NCBI GenBank assembly: GCA_905250885.1
Contig: CAJNOQ010000042.1
Coordinates: 1 to 64,000, forward strand
Reading direction: 5' to 3'
From: Didymodactylos carnosus
Lineage: Eukaryota; Rotifera; Eurotatoria; Philodinida; Philodinidae
Length of the DNA stretch: 64,000 nt
The stretch's first letter is position 1, and the number at the start of each line of letters is the position of its first letter. A model generated the notes under the pieces. That model was not told the origin of the DNA, did not search any database, and saw only the letters and a program-made list of their open reading frames with translations. The position numbers were made by a program, and so were the translations under genes. Positions 36,595 to 49,454 of the stretch are shown in pieces.

Positions 36595-39500
36595 ATGTTT
36601 TTGAACAATACTATAACGCGCTCCGCATCATCAACAACAGCAAGTTTAGAATCAAGTGGTAATCAATCTATTGACAAACCAGCGTTAGTCAATCGTTTTT
36701 TATCATTTGATGAATCGTCATCATCATCATCAACAACAACAACAACCGTAAGAAAGAGGGATACAAAACGACAAACAAGTAATATTGAAAAGACATCAAA
36801 TCAACAGTCAAACCAGGTCAGTTATTAATTCTCAAATTACTAATTATTGTTGGTTGAATTATCTCACCACGTAGCGATCTGCGAATTAATTAGTTAAACA
36901 CATCTGCTGTGTATTGTTATATGATAATACAGATAAGCAAAAATAGAAAAAAGTCTCGTAATCGACCCATTATATTAAACTTTTAAGTTTTAATTATTTT
37001 GTCTAAGAAACAACCACGAAATTATCTATATTATTTTTAATCTTTATAATTTATACACCATCGACAATTGTCTTGTGCATAGAGTAGGACATATCAAAAT
37101 GTCATGTTAGTATAACTACAAAATGACGTGTTAAGATATGAGTTTTCATTGTCCACAATAAAACATTTTTAAGCATGATAGAAACACTGATTGTGTAAAT
37201 ATCACAGTTGAAGTAGTAGTAGCATAGGATGCTCATGTCAAAACAAATATACGGATGAGCAGAAACGAAATTTTACTTTAGAAACTCGTTTTGTCTTCTT
37301 TGATGATCCGTAGATCGCGCCATTTTGTCCGTGTATTTTCAGAAGTCAAATTATACTTGAGTCTAATACTGTGAAACTTCATCATTAAAGAAAAACTTTG
37401 TAATAGTAATTAGAAGTAAGCTCTATTTTAATCATATATATCTATAATACCGGTTGCTGAAAAATATTTTGGTGAATAGTTGAGTCAGAAGAGAGAGTTA
37501 TTATTGTCTTAGTCAATATATCTTACAGGCATCAACAAAACATAGGACATCAACAATTTATGCCAATTTTACCATTGAAGTATCAACAACGAACCAGTAC
37601 TGTGATTGCCAATGCGTCAATTTGGTATATTATTGTGTGTGTGTGTATATTGTTTTTTTCTTTAGTTTGCACAGCAGATTATTGTTGTTAAAACGATATT
37701 CAAAGATAGCACTAATTTCGAAGTAGAAAAATACGAAATATGAGGTTATAATGTCAACATCATACACCTTGTTAATACTGTAAAGATCTAATAGTTTGTT
37801 ACTGATAGGCTAAATATTAGTATTTCCTAACGAACTTTTGCAAGAATAGAATACTTCATCATAATAGGACATGTTCCAAAGACTACTAATGTTTGTTTTA
37901 ACAAAACATACTAGAAAATTGTTTTTCTTGAAAAATATTCTTCTCTGAGATCTTTATTTGAGATCGGTCGATAAAATAAGAGTTCTTCAGTCACCATAGT
38001 AATTCATTACTGCTAGTATATTGAATGTATCTGTTTCTATCTCTCTTTTCCTATTGTGAAAAATCATATTGTCTATCTATTATTACAATTTATTTCAACG
38101 ATATAATCATCAGATTGATTTTGTCAAAGATCACAAACCTATCTATTATAGATGTAACAACAATTCCTTCATTTGCTTTTCTTTTTTTCGTTCTTTTTCT
38201 GCTGCTATATATCATGTTGTTGTGTGTGTTGAAGTGATAGAAATATCTAACATATGTCTCAGTTAAATGTGGGTATATTGAAAACAGTTGAAATCCAATA
38301 TAAAATTCGATATCTACTAAACGTATACAATTTAGAAATAATTACCTTTCTAATATTGTTGTTATCGTCGAGTTTTTCCATTATATAGTGGGGTTATGAC
38401 TACAAGAAATTTTGGATTTTGTTTATACCAGTGTGTGGAATATGAATGAAAATTACACACGTATGGAACATTATTGCGTATATGGAATTTTATTTCTATG
38501 TAACAAATAGCTTTTTTCTCATAAACGATTGAACTTTTAGTTTAATCATTAATAGAACAGTTGATGCACGTGATTTTGGTGCACTTTGTTTAAGATGTTA
38601 ATCGATTTTGTATAGAAAAAATTCACACAAGTTTAGAAGACAAGTTGAAATTATGCACAACAAACTCAAGTGTTGCCCTGTATATATCACTTGTCTCTTG
38701 ATATTTAATTAACTAATTCATACCAACTTTTTGACAGTTAAATCATCATTTATCTCAAAATAGAAGTATAAAATGGATCAGTTTATTCTTTGAGTAATTC
38801 TGCAGCTAGACAAAGCTTGTTCTTCTTCAAAAACAATGCATGCATTTCTATATATATAGTTGATTTATAATGAAAACACATTCGTTTATCAACTTTGTAA
38901 CAAGGTCTTTAGACAAGTGTGTACCAGAAGTTAAATTCACTATTAGTATGAATGCGTATTAGGCAGTAATTAATTCCTAACAAAATTCATCGACACATAA
39001 ATGGCAAAATTTTATATACCTCCTTGATTAACATTAAAAAGTCCGTTAGTTAATATATATTTTTCTTTAACTTGACATATTGCGCACTATGCATTATAGA
39101 AATATTTGAGCTCCACTCCATCCAATAGAGCGATTGTCTTTTTCTCAATTTTTTGCTTAGATTTTAAAGTTTTTTTCGATTGCACTTAAAATGATAACTC
39201 TGGCACAGTATTATTGTAGTATTAAATTTTTAATATTTCCCAGGTTATAATCAAGATTTTTTTAAAATTATTTCATAAATTCTAATTTTGAATATATTTT
39301 TATTCGTACAAATATATTATTTCACCGCATTTAATCGATTATGATGATAATACTGATTGATTGATCTTTGCCTCTTTGCATAATATTATCTCTTGCACAT
39401 ATTTCAGAATAATTCTGAAGTTAGTTGAATAATTATAGATGAACGATGATACGCTTCTAGGATAATGATATCTGTCGATAATAGAAGTGTGTAAAATGTA

Positions 39501-42500
39501 TTGGAATTCAGAGTAAAATTCGAACTAACACTGATAACATCTACTATCTAATCATTAGCTATGGAGAAATATTGTCTTTGTTTTGCTCTAATCGACGAAA
39601 TGCTTTAGATTATCTGTCTTTAATAATGTGTCGTTTTGTTTCTTGTTTTAGTTATTTGAATTTATTGAAGATACCCTCACAGACGATAACAGTAATAGTA
39701 GTATTGAATGTACTCAGTGTTCAAAACTATTAGCCAGTGAATTTGGTCTTATTCGTCATTTTGATATGCATCATCCAACATTATCTGTACTTTGTTCTCA
39801 ATGTCATATTGTATTCAAATCTCATCGTGCACTAAAATCACATATCCATCGAAATCATTCCAAAACTTTACATCATCACCATTCTCGACATCATGATACT
39901 CCTGAACAATCATCATCACGCTACAATACACGAACAATGGCAACCACTACAACAACTTCCACATCATTGAGTTATCTACCAAATTATTCTTATATTAGTT
40001 CTTATTTAGTTGTAGCATTTTCATCAAAACAATTTCCAATCATAGCTAAATTGGCTTGTGAACAAGAACGCTTACCGTTAGGTAAGATAGTGTCTGATCG
40101 AAAGCTTTTACTAATATAGCTGATCGTCGGAAAAAATACGTTATTTTTGAGACTAATTATTCAAGTGATAAGCTCGTATTGCAAATTTTTAGGTGTTTTA
40201 ACATCCAAACTATATCAATGTATTCAATGTTCAAGATCTTTCCCATGTTCAAGAACATTAAAATATCATTCTGTAACACATCATGGTCATAGTAAAGTTC
40301 CTACGTGTAGTGACGCATTGGAATACATCATTAGTCAGTTAGAAGATGAAAATATCCAAATGAGTTATGAAGTATTGGATACTATAATAAAAATAATTGA
40401 AACAACTGAACAAAAAACAAAACAAGAAATGATGGTAAAACCTCAGCTTCATCATAGTCCACTAACAACACCAACAGCAAGAACAGTAATGATTTGTTCG
40501 TCAACAGAAATCACAACAACTGGCGGCGGGGGCGATGATGATTCCGGATTTGGAAGTGAATATTATTTATCGCCGATATCCGATATTGTAGAATTTAACC
40601 TCAGTGTGAGTGCAACATGTCAATATCTCAAATCGACATCGAATATTTTTAATGAGCAACAACAACAACAACAAGATCTACTACAGTGAGTTTTATTTGT
40701 GTTCTACATGATGTATAATGATGAATTTAATTTCTTTTTAATATTCTAGTTCATTTTCATCTCAACGGTATTCGACCGAACAGGATATGAACGATTTTGA
40801 TGCGTCTTCCTCGTTATTATCTTCATATGCATACCAATTTGGTCTTATTGATAAAAGACTATCACAAAAATTAACAAAAATTAAATTACAACAGCAACGT
40901 TCGATCCATCCACAATGTTTACATGCAGCAAAAACGTGTGCAAATCTTTGTGTTTCTAATTTATCATCTTATAATGAGTTGATTGAAAATTATCCATTCA
41001 ATTCTCAGATAACATCGATACCAAAGGGTAGTCTTGGACAAATTGTACCCAAATTACCAGCAAAACGTCCACCATTACTAGCAATCAGCGTTCCTGTTCT
41101 TCTTTCACCTTCATCTCCTACAAGTACTACTACTATTACCTTGTCGAATGAACAATCAACAGCAATGAAACGTAAATATCAGAAACAGAATCGTGCCACG
41201 GACACACAATTGGTGCCTGTCATGTCAAATTCACAGTTTACTCAAGAAACAGAGAAGAAAAATAGTGATATTTTTCCAGCAGAAGACAAATCAATTCACC
41301 TTAATGGAAGAATAAACAGAAATCACAGTAGATCTAATGTAAACAAGAATTCACCTAAAACAAAAACTGAAGAACAACAAGAAACGCCAAAACTACTTAT
41401 GAAAACACCCAAGAAACGAAGATTCGATACGGTAAGAAAAAGACGAAGAATGTAAGTCGTCAATTTATGTATCTCTTCAAAAAATCAGACATGTACTTAT
41501 GATTAAATATCTTATTAAAAAAATACAGTTCTAAATCGCTCAGTAGAGAATTACTTTTACAATTTACTCCATATGACATCATTTTACTAATATTGTAAAT
41601 TCATTTGTTTTTTATTTAGATCGATACTTCTGTAACTACTAGAAAACGTTTTCAGACTTCACAACCATCTAACAGTCAGTCAATATCGAAAAAACCATTA
41701 TTTCCTAAGTCAATGTTATCACGAAATTTGTCAAAAGAAAAGTGTAAGTAAATATCCTCACTTCAACTGGAAAGCATTGCTTCACTAATTTCTAAAATCG
41801 AATCTATATTATAATGATAATTAAACTGCATGGTAAAAACTATATTTACTTTGGCGTAAGCTGATACATCGTTCATTTTTTTTGCATTTATCATAATATA
41901 TTTTTACCTTTTAGTACGTTCATTATCACCCTCGAGTGTCTCATCAACATCAACGCGTTGTTCAACGATTATATCTTCTTCTTCTTCTACAAGTGTTTCA
42001 AAAACATCACCGACATCAGTTTATAAACGTCATCGTAGAACACGTATTCCATCTCCTGTTATGAAAACGCCCATCTCATTAACTACTAAAGTTCAAAAAT
42101 CATCACGTGTCAGAGTTGAAGAAAAACAGAAAAAAACAAGTAAACAAAAATCTATTCGAGCAAATGATGAACAAGAAAATGAAGATGATGATAATGAAGT
42201 ATTATCGACGTATCAACGAAATAAACGTTATGCTTCAAATGGTTCAAATCATTCAATTGAATACGTACAAACGATTGAATTAAACAATATTGAAAATACT
42301 AGAGATGTCATAAATACAACCGATTGTGCGATTATCGATTTAGAAAAGAATGAACGTTTTGAACATCCAACATCACCAGAAACAGTGAACAATGGAGACG
42401 ATGAAATAGTAATTTGTGATTCACCGTCGCCAAAGAGAAAATATTCAAGTACACCATCAACATTCATCAAGAAAAATGGTTTGATAAATAATCAAAATAA

Positions 42501-42763
42501 CAGTAAAATAAACAGACAGGTAAGCAATGTTTAAGAAGAATGTAACGAAAAAAAATTCGATGCTACAAATTTCGATTAAATTGCATATGTTTTATTTTTA
42601 TTTTTAGACCGTACATAATGATGAAGATGATATTTTATTTCGTTGTAAAGTTTGTGCAGATATATTATATGGACGAAAAAATTTTGCCAATCATGTCTTT
42701 AATACCCATCCAACATTATTAAAACAAAATTTAGCTAAAAAACAACTGACAACAACTAGATGA
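36595..42763 (+). CDS. Large C2H2 zinc-finger protein with four dispersed fingers
   Basis: Seven exons join in frame: 36595-36816, 39652-40081, 40193-40685, 40750-41431, 41620-41743, 41915-42519 and 42608-42763. They give 903 residues. Four classical C2H2 fingers are present: 94-114 (C-x2-C-x12-H-x3-H), 122-143 (H-x4-H), 227-247 and, separate from the rest, 865-886 near the C-terminus. Between fingers 3 and 4 lie some 600 residues of low-complexity Ser/Thr/Gln-rich sequence with basic patches (KKRRFD, KRHRRTR), which look disordered and nuclear-targeting. Exon 4 must use the first of two nearby donors (41432), because the later gtaagt gives an immediate stop. Intron 1 is 2.8 kb. It is probably a nuclear DNA- or RNA-binding regulator. 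I cannot match it to a named vertebrate protein. Confidence 0.85.
36817..39651. other. Long first intron of the zinc-finger gene
   Basis: At 2.8 kb it is the longest intron in the window. It is AT-rich, contains a short GT run at about 37634-37646, and shows no inverted-repeat element or coding relic that I can recognise. It is the one large intron here with no visible transposon insertion. Confidence 0.5.
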
Positions 42764-42900
42764 TATAGATTAAAAACGTTTTGATGTAATCGACATTTCA
42801 TATTCTAATCAGTTTTATGACGACGAGTTATTGTTGTTGTTTTTGTACATAAGAAACCGTTTCTTGTTTGTGAATGAGAAAGACGAAAGTGAGAGACAAA

Positions 42901-42920
42901 GTGTGTGTGTGTGTGTGTGT
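42901..42920. repeat. GT microsatellite
   Basis: Ten GT units, 138 bases after the zinc-finger stop codon, so probably in its 3' UTR. Confidence 0.85.
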
Positions 42921-42990
42921 TTCTTTTTTTCCATTCTTGTTATTTAGAATAGAAAAAAAATGATCAGTTTAAAAACAAATCTGTTTTTCT

Positions 42991-43012
42991 GTGTGTGTGT
43001 GTGTGTGTGTGT
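42991..43012. repeat. GT microsatellite
   Basis: Eleven GT units, 70 bases after the previous run and in the same orientation. Confidence 0.85.
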
Positions 43013-44598
43013 ATTTTTGTATTTATCAATTTTTTTGTCTTTTTCTTTGGCTTTTGTTGTTGTTCTTTTATATACTATAGAAAAGTGTATATGTTGAACC
43101 GTTTTCGTCGTTCAGTAATGTTGTATCAAATCTTCGTTTTCAAGATAGCTCAAATATAGACAGATTGCGCCTTACCTTTCTCATGCCTAAAAATTAAGAG
43201 AGGTATCGTTTTTTCGAGTATAGTTCAAAAATATGATTTGTTTTCTTTTTCTGGGAAAAGAGATATTACTTAAATATAGTAATTGAACTCGCATAGTCTT
43301 CTTTCTTCTAGTTTAAAATTTTCAAGATTATAAAGAATCGGCTATAGTTTTGAACTTGAATCTTTTTTCGTTTACAAGCAGTTGTAGCACATCTTCTGCA
43401 ATATTATTGCATACATGTCTAAAATTTTATCAGACTTTATGAAAACTGAACTTGAAAATGTAACAGTTACAGCATCTCCATTTTTTTTTCTTTCACTTAA
43501 TTATTTGTTAAATTAACAAAATATGTAAGGTAGATTATTTGTGATCTTTTTTTATATATTTTCTCTCTGCACCTTTTTCTTTTATAATAACATACTGTGG
43601 ATATAGAGCTATGTGCAAACGGGTTCTTTTTTTGTTGACGTTAACTCTCTTTTTTCGTGTTCTGTTTCTCTTTCTGAATTTCTTTCTGTTCTATGTATGT
43701 ATAATAAAAAAAATAAAATTTGGCAACTACACAAATCACTTTTGAGAGATTTTGAACGTAGTGCTAAGACGTTGCATCAATTAAGTGATTCAGGGAAAAT
43801 ACTCTTATATGAAAGAAGTTTCGTGAAAATTAGCTGATAATCTCTGCCATTTACGTGCAAAACGGTATAGTAATACTCTGAGTTGTTTTGAATCAATTAC
43901 TTATAAAGAAAACAAAAAAGAATTGTGTGCTATGAAAATAAATCTATACGTTAAATAAATGTTATGCTCATTTTGGACTTTTAGTAGTAAAATTTCTCAA
44001 TATTAATCTAAAATAATTTTAGGTTATGTTTGAGTGTTAAAAATAATTTTCATTAGTTAAAACAAATTCTTTTGAATATATTTTCTTTGTCTGATCCAGG
44101 AGCGTCTATTCTGTGGGACGTTTGAGGCGCAATGTCTCAAACCAAAGTAGGTGAGGCGCTATTTTGCTGTAAAAATTCATTTTTCAGATGGTACACTGAA
44201 GGCTCGAGCATCTGAGGTGGTACAAAAGGCCTTAAATACTTAGGCGGGGATAGATCGAGTCCATAACATGATAAAATAATTTTAAAATTGATAAGAATAC
44301 GAGGTAGTTTGATGATATGATACTATATGGTGTCTCATAATATACATAGAAGAATGTTCCAATAGTTATTCGATTACCATCAAACTACTCGACTCTATTT
44401 TTTTATTTGTGATTATGAATTTTTTTCTTTCGTTCTTTTTTTTCACATTCATAGCGATTATGGACTTTCTTTCTTAATTTTTGTTCTATATATGAATATA
44501 AATCTTCCTTGTATTTTAACCGTATTGATAATTCTAATTTGAAAATAATATCAGATTCGTTTTTTTTTAATTTTGTTTTTATAGATTGTTAAAACAGA

Positions 44599-47500
44599 AT
44601 GAGCGAGCGTGAATACTTACCGTTAACGTTAACATTAGTTAAAACATTAACAGATAAACTGTATGAAAAACGAAAGACAGCTGCACTTGAAATTGAAAAG
44701 TAAGTTTATCGATCTGTGAAACAAACATTTTATCCATAAAAATCTCTCAGACAGTACTTTTTTTGCGCACAGCACGAGTTTCTAACAAAAAATGAAATTG
44801 AAGAAAGAACTGTTTATTTCAAAAATGTTTAGACTAATCGGGAAAATTTACTTAACTCCATTGCGCGGCTGAACCCGTTTTTCTGTCATAATCCGAGATT
44901 AAAACGTCGCAATGAGTATAATGAAAATTATGGATAAATGTTTGTTATACCTCTTTTTCCTTATAGAATCGTACGTGAATTAATGGCTGCCCAGAATTAT
45001 GAACAAGTTGAACGTATTTGTAAAGTATTAAGTGAACAATTTGTGTTATCACAGAATGGAAACTTCCGACGTGGAGGTTTGATTGGCATAGCAGCATTGG
45101 CAATTGCAACTGGAAAAGTAGTACTTTTGTAATCTTTCTCGTTACGTACAAAATTCGTTTTTTTTCTTCATATCATTTTAGGAAGCTCCACGATTTCGTC
45201 AATATTTAATACCACCGGTTCTCCAATGTTTTCTCGATAACGATCCAAAAGTTCGCTATTATGCATGTGAATCTTTGTATAACATTGCCAAAGTTTTAAG
45301 AATAGTAACATTAGCATATTTTAATGAAATATTTGATTGTCTAGCTAAGGTAGATTTGTGTGTACAATAACTGATCGTTTTAAAACGTATTTTGAGCGAT
45401 AACTGTCTGTACAACTGTCAGATTAAAATAGAAGTATCCTGAATTTTTACTTTTGTTTTAGTTAGTTGCGGATATGGAGCCTACAGTTAAATCGGGTGCT
45501 GAATTACTTGATCGTCTATTAAAAGATATTGTTACTGAGACATGTACACAATTTGAATTAATTGCATTTATACCAATATTACGCGAAAGAATTTATATTC
45601 GAAATCCATTTACACGACAATTTCTTGTCTCTTGGGTATAACTTCTTTAATTATTATAGTCTTTTTACAGACCGAATTTTTTTATCCTAGATTTCTTTAT
45701 TAACATCTGTACCAGAATTAGATATGATTCAATATTTACCAGAAATACTCGATGGTTTATGTCATATTCTCGGCGATCCAAATCCAGAAATTCGTAAATC
45801 GTAAGATTCTTGTTCATCTTATATCAAACCTACAAAAAAAAATCAAGCGTCATTTTCGATAATTTGTAGATGTGAAATATTATTTAATGAATTCTTATCG
45901 ATTTTGAAAACAAGTTCAATAGAACCATCAATGTTTGAAGATATGACAAGAATACTTATACAAAATTGTCAGTCAACAGGTATGTATGCTACTTTTTAGT
46001 ATTAAATTGAGTATATTTTGGATATGATCAAGTACTTTTTATACGTTTTCATCAAGAAAATACTTTTGGAAAGTTTTCATGCCTCTTTTCAAGCTTACCT
46101 ATGCATTTTTTTTCAGTTTAGTATCGATGGACTTGTATCCTATCGTAAAAAAAATCCAAAACTATATATATTCAATGATAAATCATTTTCTCTTGTTCTT
46201 TTGTTTATAATTAGTTTAGCACAATATTAAACAAATTTTACGCGGATAATTTTCTTATATTTTAACTTATTCTTTAAATAATTTCTCTTCTTCTACGATG
46301 TAGCAACATCCTAAATTATCTTATGTTATAGCGATTACCTACAAAGGTATGTCATATAATTAATTTTTCCATACATTCATCACAAATTCATTATAATTTC
46401 TGATATGATTACAGTCAGAATCAAAACTAACAGATTATAGATATGTGAAATTTCTATAGTAGCTATATTGCAGAGTAGTAAGATTCGAACTAAGTCTGCA
46501 AGAAAATCTGATTACTTTTAAGTTAAGTACAAATGTAAGTTTAAGAGATATCAAAGTGAACCGAATTATAGATTAGCAGCGTTCATTTATGAATCAGAAG
46601 AGTATGATATTAGATTGTTTTTATGATGCTGATGAAAGATTATAGTTTTTTTTTGTCTTGAATAAGATAGCATACTGTCTTTGTTTACATGATCTTTTTG
46701 ACGAAAATCGTTAAAGTCGATCATTTTACTCTCGCATCCGAAACCTCTTATTATTGATCTAAATTTCGTTTAGATGATTTAATTCAATATACGTCATTAT
46801 ATTGGCTGCGAGAATTTTTGAATATGAGCTCTCATGAAGTATTACTGCCTCATTCAGCTGGCTTATTGGCAGCCATTTTACCGTGTATGTCGTACGAGGA
46901 TGATAACAGACAAAATATCCTTTTTTTCTTTTAAAGTATACAATGTCTTTTTACTCTTTATTTATCCTTAACAATGGAAAAATATCCGTCAAACAGCAAA
47001 CGATATAAATCAAATATTAAGACAATTAATTAAAACCGAAAGTACTGCAAATGAACAGGGAAAATATTGTCTAAAGTAAATATTTTAATTATCAATTTGT
47101 TTGCATCATCAACACGTGGTATGTTTGTTCAGTTTACCCGAGTCAACAATATCTAAAGTGGTTGAAGTATTAAAAACTCAAATTCAATTAGGTGCATCAC
47201 AGTCACGAATTATAGCACTTCAATGGGTTTATCACCTATTCGATTGTTTACAAGACAAGGTCAGTTGAGTTGAGATGTGTCATAAGTTTTTACGAACTGT
47301 TAAAATCGATGAATTATTTTGTTTTCTAGATGAGTCCACATATCGATATATTATTTCCCGTTTTATTTCGTGTATTAAGTGATTCAACAGATGAAGTAAG
47401 TTGTACTATATCTTTATCCAAATAACGGAGCTATTAATACTACGCAATTCATGCTTACTCGAGCTAATTGCATCTTATTTTACAGGCAAACAGTTTCCAT

Positions 47501-49215
47501 ATTAAGGTAAAATCGTTGCATGGCCCATCTATAACAGCTATTCATTTTGAATCTGTTTGGGAATAAATCTGAGTTGAGAGAGAATGTGTTCATCATCGCG
47601 ATTTTATATTTTTCTTTTTTTAATAAAAAGAGAAATTGTTTTTGCTTTTTGATAGTCATTAAGATCTTCTAAAATATTATTGGAAAAAATAAATATAGAA
47701 ATACGGCAGAAAGTGAGATCATAAATTATGGTTTGCATATCGATTAGTTAATGATATAAAATAGCTCTTTTTTTTTCGGTGATTGTTGTGTTAGCGTTGT
47801 TCTTTGCTTTAATATTAAGAGACAGTAAAACTGATTAGCTTTAGCGACAATAAGTTGGTCAAAACCGATTCAAATTACCAGTAAACGGAGTTTTAGGAGT
47901 CACTTGTTCATAATTCATTGTTATTGTCTTCGTAGGCTGTACTTCTCGTTTTGCAAATATTTGCAATAATATCAACATCAAACACGCCTGTAACAATGTC
48001 AACACCTAAAACGATAGCATTATCCTCTTCGGAATTACTGCCAAATAACAACAACATTCGAAAATACAATGATTATTTTACAAAATTTATTGTTGTCCTC
48101 ATGGATTTATTTCGCACTGATCGACTATTACTAGAAACACGTGGATCATTTATAATTCGGTATTTTATCCACATAATATTTATTTGTTAATATTACTCTT
48201 GTTTGCTCTTGCACATTTAGACAGTTATGTATGTTGTTGTGTGCTGAAGATATTTATCGAACATTATCGGAAACCTTGTCAAATGAATCAGATGTACAAT
48301 TTGCCTCGACGATGGTTAAAATTTTAAGTTCAATACTTTTAACATCAACTGAATTACATGAATTTAGGATTAAATTGAAAGATCTTCAGACAAGTGTAGG
48401 TAGTAACCAATATTCAAGTTTCTCCATAATATTGACTCATTATTTGTTGTTGTTGTAGGATAGTGCAACATTATTCGTGTGTTTATACAAAACGTGGTGT
48501 CATAATCCTGTAGCAACTGTTGCTTTATGTTTGTTATCTCAAAATTATGATCATGCGTGCACATTAGTACAATTGTTGTAAGATAAAATAAAATAGACAT
48601 GTTTTCCGTTGATACCAGTTTTAATTTTGTCTCTAATTTCTAGTTCGGATATGGAAGTAACAGTAGATTTTCTAATTGAAATTGATAAATTAGTTCAGTT
48701 AATTGAATCACCAATATTTACATGTATGCATCATAATATATTATATATTTTCCAATGCTGTTTCTGTCTTTTTAGATCTTCGTTTAGCTTTACTCGATAT
48801 TGAGAATAACCAAACATTAATACGTACTCTATGTGGTCTACTCATGTTGTTACCTCAAACAGATGCATTTCATACATTGAGAAGAAGATTAGAATGTGTA
48901 CCAACATTTATTGATAAATTGACAACATCACAAAGGGGAACAAACAGGCACTGTCTACTCTGCTTACTTTTGTGTTGTTTCGTTAACTAAAGTGTGTTAA
49001 TTTGTGTTGTTTCGTTTTTTAGTATATCTTCGAATTTAACGACGAATCCTTTACCTTCTGGTGGATCATTAACATTCAATGCCTCCACACTTACTAAAAA
49101 TGTTTCTTCTCGCAACCAGATAAATTTCCAAGACTTAAATGATTATTACATATCTGTGCAAAATAAACATGTTGATTCAAAACGGCAACGTTATCGATAC
49201 GCCAAAGAAAGTTGA
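44599..49215 (+). CDS. VAC14: VAC14, scaffold of the PIKfyve lipid kinase complex
   Basis: VAC14 is the HEAT-repeat scaffold that holds PIKfyve and FIG4 on endosomes and controls PI(3,5)P2. Sixteen exons are read: 44599-44699, 44967-45117, 45182-45349, 45462-45635, 45691-45800, 45870-45979, 46774-46914, 46982-47075, 47133-47259, 47330-47395, 47936-48159, 48221-48395, 48459-48577, 48644-48723, 48776-48947 and 49023-49215. They give 734 residues (human 782). Landmarks are [101 protein letters not shown]-like [19 protein letters not shown] and the C-terminal [12 protein letters not shown]. Two splice junctions are odd. Intron 7 looks U12-type with AT-AA ends, and exon 15 needs either a GC donor at 48948 or a weak GT further on. 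An AATAAA is at 49449. Confidence 0.94.
46915..46981 (+). other. Putative U12-type AT-AA intron in VAC14
   Basis: Homology requires that exon 7 (ending DDNRQ) join [11 protein letters not shown], and this removes 67 bases. The 5' end is ATATCCTT, the exact U12 AT-type donor. TCCTTAAC at 46965-46972 is the U12 branch consensus, and its second A is 10 bases from the intron end. There is no pyrimidine tract before the 3' end, which reads ATGGAAAA. A 9-base direct repeat AAAATATCC spans both junctions (46912-46920 and 46979-46987), so the exact cut cannot be fixed from genomic sequence alone. The placement with U12 consensus gives AT-AA ends. Confidence 0.65.
48948..49022 (+). other. VAC14 last intron with unusual donor
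   Basis: The acceptor tttttag at 49016-49022 fixes the last exon, which must be entered in phase 2. The only phase-compatible donors after the conserved [14 protein letters not shown] are CAG/GCACTG at 48948 (a GC donor) and TT/GTGTTG a few codons later (about 48972). The first gives a 75-base intron with an AG exon end, and the second a 51-base intron. Both keep the C-terminal homology. Confidence 0.5.
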
Positions 49216-49448
49216 TTCTGCCTTGTTTTTCTACTATTCACTTTTTCTGTGTGTTTATTAATATAAAGCAACTTGCAATACGTATTTATTTACAAAAAAA
49301 GAACAAAGATATTCCAATCCGTTTTTACTTGTTTTTGTCATTTTTTGTTTACGTACTATTAACTCTATCTATAGACAATCATTTTCCACGCATTACTTTT
49401 TAATTTGATGATTTTTTTCCAGTTTTTTCGTGATTATGAACAGTATAA

Positions 49449-49454
49449 AATAAA
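49449..49454 (+). terminator. Poly(A) signal of VAC14
   Basis: AATAAA 234 bases after the stop codon, the first canonical signal downstream. Confidence 0.5.

Larger units (their letters stand above)
42764..44598. other. Intergenic interval before VAC14 with GT microsatellites
   Basis: It contains the 3' region of the zinc-finger gene, with GT runs at 42901-42920 and 42991-43012, then AT-rich sequence. A GC-richer patch at about 44095-44275 repeats short words such as GAGGCGC, TGAGG and TAGGCG. It resembles, in weaker form, the word arrays at 9020 and 51560. No gene is recognised. The 74-codon frame at 43613-43837 looks random. Confidence 0.5.

Noticed and set aside
41432-41455. A stronger gtaagt donor for zinc-finger exon 4 at about 41452
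   Set aside because: Joining from it to exon 5 gives a stop after a few codons; the gtaaga at 41432 keeps the frame.
46915-46994. An AT-AC ending for the same intron at AAAC (about 46994)
   Set aside because: The frame after that cut hits a stop within a few codons, and the branch-to-acceptor distance would be over 20 bases.
46885-46996. A GT-AG alternative for VAC14 intron 7 using GTATGT at 46885 and CAG at 46996
   Set aside because: It joins in frame but deletes the [10 protein letters not shown] and NIRQTA residues, which align with the conserved PCLAYDDRKKS and IKEVAN stretches of the family.
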